64,000 bases of DNA, taken from G963668185 sp963668185 (GTDB lineage Bacteria; Chloroflexota; Dehalococcoidia; Lucifugimonadales; G963668185). The stretch's first letter is position 1, and the number at the start of each line of letters is the position of its first letter. Under the pieces are notes generated by a model. The model did no database searches. It was not told the DNA's origin and saw only the letters and a program-made list of their open reading frames with translations. Below, one piece after another: positions 34,113 through 42,477 of this stretch. The stretch spans positions 124,001 through 188,000 of the forward strand of contig OY764162.1 in the NCBI GenBank assembly GCA_963668185.1, read 5' to 3'. Position numbers and translations under genes: made by a program.

Positions 34113-34237
34113 AGTTGAGCGGCGAGGGCGACCGGAAGGGTGGCTCAGGCGCAGCGCGGCAGGATCTGGTTGCGTGTCGGTGTTCATGTGCCGATTATCG
34201 CACAGGCGTTCGCGGAAGGCAAGGGGGCGGAGGGGCG

Positions 34238-34347
34238 AAAAAGAGAGGAGGCGAGCCGTAGCCCGCCTCACAATTTTGTGCCTTAAGGCTTGTTAACGGT
34301 TTCTCCCCGATCTCCCATGGGTCAAAATACCGTTAGATGCCTCTGGC
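34238..34347 (-). ncRNA. tracrRNA of the type II-C CRISPR system
   Basis: The antirepeat spans 34292-34328 with 22 consecutive matches to the CRISPR repeat (34297-34318) and near-complete pairing outside it. Downstream on the minus strand come a GCC/GGC nexus hairpin (34280-34289), a CACA/TGTG hairpin (34269-34280) and a 9-bp stem with a TACG loop (34248-34269). A run of five U (34242-34238) then forms an intrinsic terminator. A promoter at 34354-34382 predicts a 5' end near 34347. The RNA pairs with crRNA for RNase III processing and Cas9 loading. It is divergent from cas9. Confidence 0.9.
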
Positions 34348-34353
34348 GATTAG

Positions 34354-34382
34354 AGTATATGATCATAGGACTTAAGATGCAA
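34354..34382 (-). promoter_or_regulatory. tracrRNA promoter
   Basis: On the minus strand TTGCAT (34382-34377), a 17-nt spacer and TATACT (34359-34354). Transcription would start near 34347, about 20 nt before the antirepeat. The -35 box ends 12 bp from the cas9 start codon. Confidence 0.7.
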
Positions 34383-34393
34383 GGGCACGTGAG

Positions 34394-37300
34394 ATGAATA
34401 CTGCGAATGAGAAGTACCGGCTTGGCCTGGACATGGGGACGAACTCTATCGGCTGGGCAGCGGTCAGGTTGGACGATGACGGAGACCCCTGTGGGCTGCT
34501 GGACATGGGCGTTCGCATCTTTTCGGATGGGCGCAATCCTAAAGACGGATCGTCGAACGCCGTAAAGCGACGCCTTCCGCGCGGTCAGCGACGTCGCCGC
34601 GACCGCTATCTGAAGCGGCGGGACAGTCTGATGGGCGCGCTTTTGGAGTGCGGCCTGATGCCGGACGACAAGCGCGAGCGCAAGAAGCTGGAGGCGTGCG
34701 ACCCCTACGCCTTGCGAGAACGGGCGCTGGATGAGCCTCTCAGCCCGTACGAACTGGGGCGGGCGCTGTTTCACCTGAGCCATAGGCGGGGCTTCAAGTC
34801 GAACCGGAAGGCGGGCAACGAAGACGAGAGCGAGGCCAAGAAGACGCGGGCCGAGATAGACGCACTCCGCGCGCAAATTGACGGGAGCGGGGCGCGGACG
34901 CTTGGCGAGTTCATGGCGAAGCGACACTCGAAAGGAGAGCCGGTAAGAGCACGACGGGGTCAGAACCTGTACCCAGACAGGGCGATGTATGAGCGTGAGT
35001 TCGACGCCATTCGAGAGCAGCAGAAACCACACCAGGGCCTGAGCGCGGAGCAGTGGGAGTGGCTACGCAGCATCATCCTATTCCAGCGGCCTTTAAGGCC
35101 GGTCGATCCCGGGTACTGTCAACTGGAGACTGGCGAGCGGCGCGCTCCCAAGGCGCTGCCGATTGCCCAAGAGTTCAGGATGCTACAAGAGGTCAACAAC
35201 CTGAAGATCAGGGTCGGCACCGAGCCGGAGCGCAGGTTGGACGCGAAAGAACGTGAGCGGGCCTTGACGCGGCTGCGGGCTGGCAAGGACATCAAACTGA
35301 GGGAAGGCAAAGACAACAGGCCAGCCAAACTGACGAGAGATCTCGATTTGCCGTCCGGAGCGGTCTTCAACTTGGCGCGCGGCGGACGCAAGTCGGTGGA
35401 AGGCGACAAAACTGCGGCACGACTCATGAGCAAGAAGGAGAAGGGCGAGAAGGAACAAGAGTTGTTCGGCGATCGCTGGCATGAGTTTTCTCCCGCCGAG
35501 CGCAATGACATTGCCAAGTCCATGCTGAAAACCGAGGACCCTGAAGTAGTGCAGAGGAAAGCCATGGACGAGTGGGGACTGGACGAAGCGCAGGCTAAAG
35601 CCATCTCCCACGTCTCGCTTCCGAGAGGCTACGGGAACCTGAGCGAGAAGGCGATCACGAAGCTGCTTCCTCACCTGGAGAAGGGGCTTGTGTATTCGGA
35701 CGCAGTATTAGCCGCGGGATACCCGCACCACTCGGATTTCCGCAATGCCGAGGCCCACGGCAAGTTGCCGTACTACGGCGAGGTGCTGGAACGTGACGCG
35801 GTGGGCGCGGACCCGACAAAGGACCCGGAGAAGGACGGCGAGCCTGCACGATACGGACGGATCGGCAATCCGACGGTGCACATCGGGCTCGGCCAGTTGC
35901 GCCGCGTCGTTAACGGTCTGATCGAATCGTACGGCAAGCCTGAAGAGATCGTGGTGGAGCTTGCGCGTGACCTGAAGATGAACAGGGAGCAAAAGCAGAA
36001 CTATCAGAGGCAGCAGCGTGAGGGCGGGGAGCGCAACCAGCGGTTCAGGGAGGACCTAAAGTCTGCGGAATTATCAGTGACGCCTGAAGCGCTGCGCAAG
36101 CTCCGGCTGTGGGAGGAGCAGGGACCGTGTCAAGCGCGGTTGTGTCCCTACACTGGCCGGCCCCTGTCGTTCGAGATGGTGGTTTCAAGTCAGACCGAGA
36201 TCGACCACATCCTGCCGTTCTCCAGGACTTGGGACGACTCTCCGGCGAACAAGGTAGTCTGCGTAAGAGAAGCTAACCGGTACAAAGGCGATAGATCACC
36301 GTATGAGGCGTTCGGGAAAAGTTCTGACGGGTACGACTATGACAAGATACTGACATACGCCGCCAAGCTCCCAGACAACAAGCGATGGCGATTCGAGCCG
36401 GATGCGATGAAGCGATTCGAAGAGGAAGGCAGGTTCCTCGACCGTCAACTCAACGAGACGCGCTACCTGTCCCGAACGGCGCGTACGTATCTTGCCCACC
36501 TGTACGACGAAAAGACTGAAGGCAGCGTACGCGTGCGGGTCGTGCCGGGGCATATGACGGCGGTGCTGAGGCGCGGGTGGGGGTTGGAGAACATGCTGCG
36601 GGTAGATCAGGACGGCGTACTTATCAAGAGCGAGAAGAAGCAGCGGGACGATCATCGTCACCATGCGATTGACGCATTCGTGGTGGCTAACACGACGCAG
36701 GGGTTGCTCCAGCGATTCGCGCGGGCGGCCGGCTCCAACGATGACACTGAGGAGAGGCTGGCCGCAGTTGCGGGTAGTGTGGTTCCGTGGAAAGGGTTCG
36801 ACCGGGAGGACCTGCGCCCGTTTCTAAACCGGATGGTGGTGTCCCACAAGCCTGACCACGGTACGCGCGGAGTTGACGGCAAGACGACAGGCCAACTGCA
36901 CAATGCAACAGCGTACGGGCTGATCGAGTACTCGGAAGACGGCCCGTCCAAAGTTGTCGTCCGCAAGAAGCTGACTGATTTCAAGAGGCGGGCCGATCTC
37001 GAATCGATTCGAGACTCTGCCCTACGCCAAGAGTTGCTTGCTCTGTGGGACAGAGTCAAGTCTGAGGGCGGCAAGCCAGCCGATTTTGCCGAGCGTGCGG
37101 CTGATGGCGCGGTCTTGGGAGGCCATCCCGTGCGAAGCGCGCGAGTAGTCGAAAACTTGCGCGTTATTGCTATCAAGGACAGCAACGGCAACCCATACAA
37201 AGGATACAAGTTGGACAACAACGAGTTCGCCGATGTGTGGGCGATGAGAGATGGCAATTGGAAGATTCGCGTCGTTTCCACATTCGAAGCTAATCAGCGA

Positions 37301-37633
37301 GACTTCGATATTGAAGACTCCCGCCCCGTCACATCCAGGGGAAAGCACAAGGGAAAGCCAGACCCTGCCGCAAAGTGGCTAATGAGACTGTACAAGGGTG
37401 ACATGGGCGCCTTGGAGGACGGGGCGGGTGTGCGTATCGTCAAGGTTCGAAAGTTCAGTTCTGGATCCGTGATCTTAGATGATCACAATGAGGCGAATGT
37501 CGATGGTCGCGAACGCAAGGGCGAAATAGACCGTAACATGAGCATCTATTCAGCCAAGCAACTCCGTGAGCAGGGCTTCCGCAAGGTGAGGGTAACCGAG
37601 ATCGGACGGGTGCGGGACCTGGGGCCTCTTTAG
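34394..37633 (+). CDS. cas9: Type II-C Cas9 RNA-guided nuclease
   Basis: A 1079-residue Cas9, in the compact II-C size range. RuvC-I LGLDMGTNSIGWA carries D13. An Arg-rich bridge helix (NAVKRRLPRGQRRRRDRYLK) follows. RuvC-II EEIVVELARDLK carries E522. HNH has TEIDHILPFSR with H605 and then NKVVCVREANRYKG. RuvC-III DDHRHHAIDAFVVA carries H757 and D760. All nuclease residues are therefore present. The C-terminal PAM-interacting region is not assignable by motif. AAGGG at 34381-34385 precedes the ATG. cas1 follows after 2 nt, and no csn2 or cas4 is present, hence subtype II-C. Confidence 0.97.
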   Translation: MNTANEKYRLGLDMGTNSIGWAAVRLDDDGDPCGLLDMGVRIFSDGRNPKDGSSNAVKRRLPRGQRRRRDRYLKRRDSLMGALLECGLMPDDKRERKKLEACDPYALRERALDEPLSPYELGRALFHLSHRRGFKSNRKAGNEDESEAKKTRAEIDALRAQIDGSGARTLGEFMAKRHSKGEPVRARRGQNLYPDRAMYEREFDAIREQQKPHQGLSAEQWEWLRSIILFQRPLRPVDPGYCQLETGERRAPKALPIAQEFRMLQEVNNLKIRVGTEPERRLDAKERERALTRLRAGKDIKLREGKDNRPAKLTRDLDLPSGAVFNLARGGRKSVEGDKTAARLMSKKEKGEKEQELFGDRWHEFSPAERNDIAKSMLKTEDPEVVQRKAMDEWGLDEAQAKAISHVSLPRGYGNLSEKAITKLLPHLEKGLVYSDAVLAAGYPHHSDFRNAEAHGKLPYYGEVLERDAVGADPTKDPEKDGEPARYGRIGNPTVHIGLGQLRRVVNGLIESYGKPEEIVVELARDLKMNREQKQNYQRQQREGGERNQRFREDLKSAELSVTPEALRKLRLWEEQGPCQARLCPYTGRPLSFEMVVSSQTEIDHILPFSRTWDDSPANKVVCVREANRYKGDRSPYEAFGKSSDGYDYDKILTYAAKLPDNKRWRFEPDAMKRFEEEGRFLDRQLNETRYLSRTARTYLAHLYDEKTEGSVRVRVVPGHMTAVLRRGWGLENMLRVDQDGVLIKSEKKQRDDHRHHAIDAFVVANTTQGLLQRFARAAGSNDDTEERLAAVAGSVVPWKGFDREDLRPFLNRMVVSHKPDHGTRGVDGKTTGQLHNATAYGLIEYSEDGPSKVVVRKKLTDFKRRADLESIRDSALRQELLALWDRVKSEGGKPADFAERAADGAVLGGHPVRSARVVENLRVIAIKDSNGNPYKGYKLDNNEFADVWAMRDGNWKIRVVSTFEANQRDFDIEDSRPVTSRGKHKGKPDPAAKWLMRLYKGDMGALEDGAGVRIVKVRKFSSGSVILDDHNEANVDGRERKGEIDRNMSIYSAKQLREQGFRKVRVTEIGRVRDLGPL

Positions 37634-37635
37634 AA

Positions 37636-38556
37636 ATGATCGGGCGGGTTATCGAGGTTGCTAGCGAGGGCTGCCACCTGGCGCGGTACCGGGGGCTGAT
37701 GACGGTGACGAGGGACGGCGTCGAGGAGGGGCGGGTGCCGCTGGACGACATTGGCGTGCTGCTCTGCAATGCGCGGGGCCTCACGTATTCGAACAGCCTG
37801 ATGACGGAGCTTGCGCACCGGGGTGCGGCGGTGGTGCTGTGCGGGTCGAACTACCTGCCGGCGGCGTGGATCTGGCCGCTGGAGGGTCATCACGTGCAGG
37901 CGCTGCGGATGCGGCGGCAGTTGGAGGCGTCTTTGCCGCTTCGCAAGCGGCTGTGGCAGGCGGTGGTGCGGGCGAAGATCGTCCAGCAGCGCAACGTGCT
38001 GGAACTGCTGCAGGCGGCGGACGGAGGGCTGGATGCGCTGGCCCGCAAGGTGAAGTCGGGCGATCCGGAGAACGTGGAGGCGCAGGCGGCGCGGCGGTAC
38101 TGGCCGCTGCTGTTCGGGGTCGAGTTCAGGCGGGACCGGTACGGCGCATGGCCGAACCAGTTCCTGAACTACGGGTACACGGTGCTGAGGGCGACGGTGG
38201 CGCGGGCGGTGGTGTCGGCGGGGCTGCACCCGTCGCTGGGCATCCACCACAGCAACCGGGCGAACTCGATGTGCCTGGTGGACGACCTGATGGAGCCGTT
38301 CAGGCCGCTTATGGACTACGCGACGGTCCGGCTGGTGTCTGACGAGGCCGACGAGTTGACCACGGACCACAAGCGGGCGCTCACGGAGGCGCTGTCTATG
38401 GACATGGTGACGGACAGGGGCACGACGCCTTTGCAGACGTGCGTTGAGCGGGCGGCGCAGTCGCTCGCGCAGTCGTTCGAGGCGGGAAAGCCGGCGCTAG
38501 CGTTTCCGGACCGTCCGCTGGTGGCGTTCACGCCGATGCGCGCCGTCCCGGCGTGA
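37636..38556 (+). CDS. cas1: CRISPR integrase Cas1
   Basis: A 306-residue type II Cas1, the catalytic subunit of the spacer integrase. Metal-binding residues are in EAQAARRYWPLLFG (Glu), LHPSLGIHHSNRANS (His) and LVDDLMEPFRP (Asp). The start is 2 nt after cas9, so they form an operon. The length is normal for the subtype. Confidence 0.96.
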   Translation: MIGRVIEVASEGCHLARYRGLMTVTRDGVEEGRVPLDDIGVLLCNARGLTYSNSLMTELAHRGAAVVLCGSNYLPAAWIWPLEGHHVQALRMRRQLEASLPLRKRLWQAVVRAKIVQQRNVLELLQAADGGLDALARKVKSGDPENVEAQAARRYWPLLFGVEFRRDRYGAWPNQFLNYGYTVLRATVARAVVSAGLHPSLGIHHSNRANSMCLVDDLMEPFRPLMDYATVRLVSDEADELTTDHKRALTEALSMDMVTDRGTTPLQTCVERAAQSLAQSFEAGKPALAFPDRPLVAFTPMRAVPA

Positions 38557-38622
38557 CGCTCCTTTCGGCGTTCTCGATCACAGGCAGAAGGCATCGCACA
38601 GCCGCTAGCTGAGATCGTACCA

Positions 38623-38949
38623 ATGCTGTCAGGCTATCGGCTCATGTGGATGATGGTTCTGTTTGACCTGCCGGTGCTGACTAAGAGGGAGCGGAAGGCG
38701 GCGACGAAGTTCCGCAAGTTCCTTCTGGACCAGGGCTTCGACATGTGCCAGCTATCGGTGTACCTGCGGTTCTGCGCGGGGAAGGAGCAGGCGCAGGTCT
38801 ATACGCGGCGGGTGCAGGCGGCGCTGCCTGAGTCGGGCAACGTGCAGATCATCTACTTCACGGACAAGCAGTACGAGAACATCGTGAGCTTCGACGGGCC
38901 GATCCGGCGGGCGGCCAACAAAAATCCGGAGCAGTACACGCTGTTCTGA
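38623..38949 (+). CDS. cas2: CRISPR-associated Cas2
   Basis: A 108-residue Cas2, the structural partner of Cas1. The ferredoxin-like N-terminus reads MMVLFDLPVLTKRERKAATKFRKFLLDQGF and the protein ends in NPEQYTLF, as in type II Cas2. It lies 66 nt after cas1 and 76 nt before the array. The Met at 38623 is taken as start; internal Met codons are possible alternatives. Confidence 0.94.
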   Translation: MLSGYRLMWMMVLFDLPVLTKRERKAATKFRKFLLDQGFDMCQLSVYLRFCAGKEQAQVYTRRVQAALPESGNVQIIYFTDKQYENIVSFDGPIRRAANKNPEQYTLF

Positions 38950-39025
38950 CGCTCTGGGCGGCGTTTTTCCGGCGTCCGTCGGCCACCGGGCCGTACCTGT
39001 TTCCAAGCTGGCCCGGCGGCGAGGC

Positions 39026-41895
39026 ATTTTAACCGATGGGAGATCGGGGAGAAACCGCAACATCTGCCGGCACTCGGTAGGATTGAGCCAATTTTAACCG
39101 ATGGGAGATCGGGGAGAAACCGCAACGTCAGGGTCCAGCGCAGGCGGGTGAAAGGCATTTTAACCGATGGGAGATCGGGGAGAAACCGCAACGCATGGAC
39201 AAGTTCGGCGACCGCTATGTGAATTTTAACCGATGGGAGATCGGGGAGAAACCGCAACTCGTCGCCTGCCTAACCGCGCGCTGGACTAATTTTAACCGAT
39301 GGGAGATCGGGGAGAAACCGCAACGGGGCCGTACAGGTTATCTATGACGTTCTGATTTTAACCGATGGGAGATCGGGGAGAAACCGCAACAGGATGGGTT
39401 CGATGGTCGACGTCGAAGCGATTTTAACCGATGGGAGATCGGGGAGAAACCGCAACTCATCATAGCCTCCTAGCCGAGGGCGGCGTATTTTAACCGATGG
39501 GAGATCGGGGAGAAACCGCAACCGCTCGACGAGCCATGCCATGCAAACTACCATTTTAACCGATGGGAGATCGGGGAGAAACCGCAACGCGTGGGCGCCT
39601 GCGGGGGCGGGATCGGACATTTTAACCGATGGGAGATCGGGGAGAAACCGCAACAGCGACACGCCAACCCGCACGCTCAAAGCATTTTAACCGATGGGAG
39701 ATCGGGGAGAAACCGCAACCTGTAGCTAACTAGTAAGCCGGTCGCGTCTATTTTAACCGATGGGAGATCGGGGAGAAACCGCAACGTCCAGCCGTCGTCT
39801 TTGACTATGATCGGGATTTTAACCGATGGGAGATCGGGGAGAAACCGCAACACGTCTGCTGCAGCCTTGTTGAACAGGTCTATTTTAACCGATGGGAGAT
39901 CGGGGAGAAACCGCAACCTGTAGCTAACTAGTAAGCCGGTCGCGTCTATTTTAACCGATGGGAGATCGGGGAGAAACCGCAACGCCAACCGCCGCCGCGA
40001 GGACATGGCCGCGATTTTAACCGATGGGAGATCGGGGAGAAACCGCAACGCAACTCAGTTTGTTCTAGCTAGGTAGTTTATTTTAACCGATGGGAGATCG
40101 GGGAGAAACCGCAACTCTCGCGCTTTCGCCATGCGCTACCTCCAAATTTTAACCGATGGGAGATCGGGGAGAAACCGCAACTCGCGCTTCAGCCCGACAA
40201 CCGCGCCGGTCATTTTAACCGATGGGAGATCGGGGAGAAACCGCAACCGATGGTTGCTGGTTCACTCGTCTATCTGCATTTTAACCGATGGGAGATCGGG
40301 GAGAAACCGCAACATCGCCCGTCGTGTCGATTAGCCCGCCGGAATTTTAACCGATGGGAGATCGGGGAGAAACCGCAACACTCCCAGTTCGGCTGTTTTG
40401 CCGCCGTCCATTTTAACCGATGGGAGATCGGGGAGAAACCGCAACGCGCGTTCTCGCGCTCCTGGCGCAGGTCATATTTTAACCGATGGGAGATCGGGGA
40501 GAAACCGCAACCCCGCCGGTCCGTCGAAGCACCCAGCGATAATTTTAACCGATGGGAGATCGGGGAGAAACCGCAACAGATCGTCGCCGGCTACTACTCC
40601 GAGGTCGATTTTAACCGATGGGAGATCGGGGAGAAACCGCAACGCGCCGCGAAGTAGAGACCGCCGGCTCCGGATTTTAACCGATGGGAGATCGGGGAGA
40701 AACCGCAACCGTCCATCGTCTGTATCATCTGCTCTTTGTATTTTAACCGATGGGAGATCGGGGAGAAACCGCAACACGAATTGCGCCCGCTGCTTTTGCA
40801 TCGGAATTTTAACCGATGGGAGATCGGGGAGAAACCGCAACCGCGTCGGCGTCACGTACGACAACTTGTGCATTTTAACCGATGGGAGATCGGGGAGAAA
40901 CCGCAACGAATTGCGCCGGCGCTTCGCCGCCCTGGATATTTTAACCGATGGGAGATCGGGGAGAAACCGCAACTCATCGCAAGATGGGCGCGCCGCTTCC
41001 TCAATTTTAACCGATGGGAGATCGGGGAGAAACCGCAACAGTCCCAGAACCCGAGCCCGCCCCCACCCCATTTTAACCGATGGGAGATCGGGGAGAAACC
41101 GCAACTCGGCATAGGCGGCCCCCGCCTGAACTCGCATTTTAACCGATGGGAGATCGGGGAGAAACCGCAACCCGTCTCCTCGCGGAACCGCTCGGGGCGT
41201 CATTTTAACCGATGGGAGATCGGGGAGAAACCGCAACGAGGCCCCTTGCGGGGCCTTTCGCCCTACCATTTTAACCGATGGGAGATCGGGGAGAAACCGC
41301 AACTCGGCATAGGCGGCCCCCGCCTGAACTCGCATTTTAACCGATGGGAGATCGGGGAGAAACCGCAACGCAATCCAATCAGCCCCAGTATCCTGCCGCA
41401 TTTTAACCGATGGGAGATCGGGGAGAAACCGCAACTGCTCGTTGAGGATGGCGTCCCTCTGCTCAATTTTAACCGATGGGAGATCGGGGAGAAACCGCAA
41501 CGGCCGGCGGAACATCATCGCCAACGACCCATTTTAACCGATGGGAGATCGGGGAGAAACCGCAACGAAGGTCGGCAGCTTCACGTGGTTCAAGTCATTT
41601 TAACCGATGGGAGATCGGGGAGAAACCGCAACTCGCGCCGCTCATCTTGCGTTCCTTTCCAATTTTAACCGATGGGAGATCGGGGAGAAACCGCAACAAC
41701 AGACCTGCATCCCCCAGTGGCCGTATGAATTTTAACCGATGGGAGATCGGGGAGAAACCGCAACAGCAGTAGCGCACCTGCTGGCCGTCGATGTATTTTA
41801 ACCGATGGGAGATCGGGGAGAAACCGCAACTTTTCTAGTAGGACAAACGGCGTGCTTCCATTTTAACCGATGGGAGATCGGGGAGAAACCGCAAC
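39026..41895 (-). CRISPR. CRISPR array, 44 repeats and 43 spacers
   Basis: 36-bp repeats alternate with 29-31-bp spacers. In crRNA orientation (minus strand) the repeat starts GTTGCGGTTTCTCCCC and ends CCCATCGGTTAAAAT. Orientation is inferred from the tracrRNA antirepeat and from similarity to II-C repeats beginning GTTG. All repeats appear identical, with no decayed end. Two spacers occur twice: 39720-39749 equals 39918-39947, and 41106-41135 equals 41304-41333. The spacer at 41238-41267 contains a terminator-like GC hairpin (AGGCCCCTTGCGGGGCCTTT). In this orientation the leader end is at 41896, next to a run of 24 G. Confidence 0.98.
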
Positions 41896-41916
41896 ATATA
41901 GTGTGGCGTTTGCGCC

Positions 41917-41940
41917 GGGGGGGGGGGGGGGGGGGGGGGG
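41917..41940 (+). other. Homopolymer of 24 G next to the CRISPR array
   Basis: Twenty-four consecutive G begin 21 bp after the last repeat. The 21 bp between could be part of a further spacer. Such a run is unlike anything else in the window. It may be a real slippage tract or a sequencing/assembly artefact, so the array end should be treated as uncertain. Confidence 0.9.
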
Positions 41941-42303
41941 TAAATCCTCCAAAGTCTTAGGAGAAAGAGACTGCTCAGAGTCTTGCGCAATCTGTTGTCG
42001 AATTTCCTGCTGTTAGAGATGGCCGACACTTACGATTTCATCCCCTGAGGAGACCTTTGAGTAGTTCTGCGACGGTGCTTGCGCAACGGTGCGGCTGCCC
42101 CATCCTAACCTTCCCCAGCAGACTGGGGAAGGGACCAGAGATCCTATCCAAGCCCCTTGGATTCCCGTCCGTTCGGCTAGACTCAGGACGGCGTCTGCAC
42201 GGGAATGGCGGAGGTTATGCAAAACCCTCCTCAAGCTCGAAAGGTCGTGGCAGGGACAGTACAAATGGTTGACGGCGGGGATGGGGGCTGGTAGCTTGAT
42301 GGT
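41941..42303. other. Region between array and siroheme reductase leader
   Basis: No gene is supported here. It includes a family C repeat at 42109-42132 (CTTCCCCAGCAGACTGGGG). The family C flank at 42060-42100 matches, inverted, the sequence at 28780-28815, so the mobile unit is larger than the palindrome. Any CRISPR leader promoter should lie in 41941-42050 on the minus strand; I cannot name one with confidence. Confidence 0.55.
42269..42297 (+). promoter_or_regulatory. Candidate promoter for the siroheme reductase
   Basis: TTGACG (42269-42274), a 17-nt spacer and TAGCTT (42292-42297). It predicts a start near 42304 and a leader of about 175 nt that contains the terminator and antiterminator described separately. 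Confidence 0.45.
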
Positions 42304-42477
42304 CGTCATGCAGAACCGCATCAGCAACTTGGTCTGCTTCTGTACCGTCGGCCAGTAGGTCGGCGGGCTTTTCCGTTACACGAAATCTAGCGAAGACTGC
42401 CCCGTTCGGCCCGTGCCCGACCGGGGTTTTTCTTTGCCCCTGCCGGTACGGTGCGAGACGGCAGACAGGAGTATCGA
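42304..42477 (+). promoter_or_regulatory. Leader with terminator and alternative antiterminator
   Basis: An intrinsic terminator (42400-42431) consists of CCCCG and CGGGG, an inner TCGG/CCGA stem and TTTTT. It ends only 46 nt before the start codon, so a transcript from upstream must read through it. GGTCGGCGGGC at 42358-42368 can pair with CCGACC (42417-42422) and GCCCG (42409-42413), which would undo the terminator. I do not recognise a known riboswitch class. AGGAG at 42467-42471 is the ribosome binding site. Confidence 0.6.
42400..42431 (+). terminator. Intrinsic terminator in the siroheme reductase leader
   Basis: CCCCG (42400-42404) pairs with CGGGG (42422-42426), and TCGG (42406-42409) with CCGA (42417-42420), around a 7-nt loop. 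A TTTTTCTTT tract follows. Confidence 0.78.

Noticed and set aside
40472..41668. Long frames encoding repeated LRFLPDLPSVK or FNRWEIGEKPQ peptides
   Set aside because: They are translations of the CRISPR repeat, whose 66-bp period keeps frames open.
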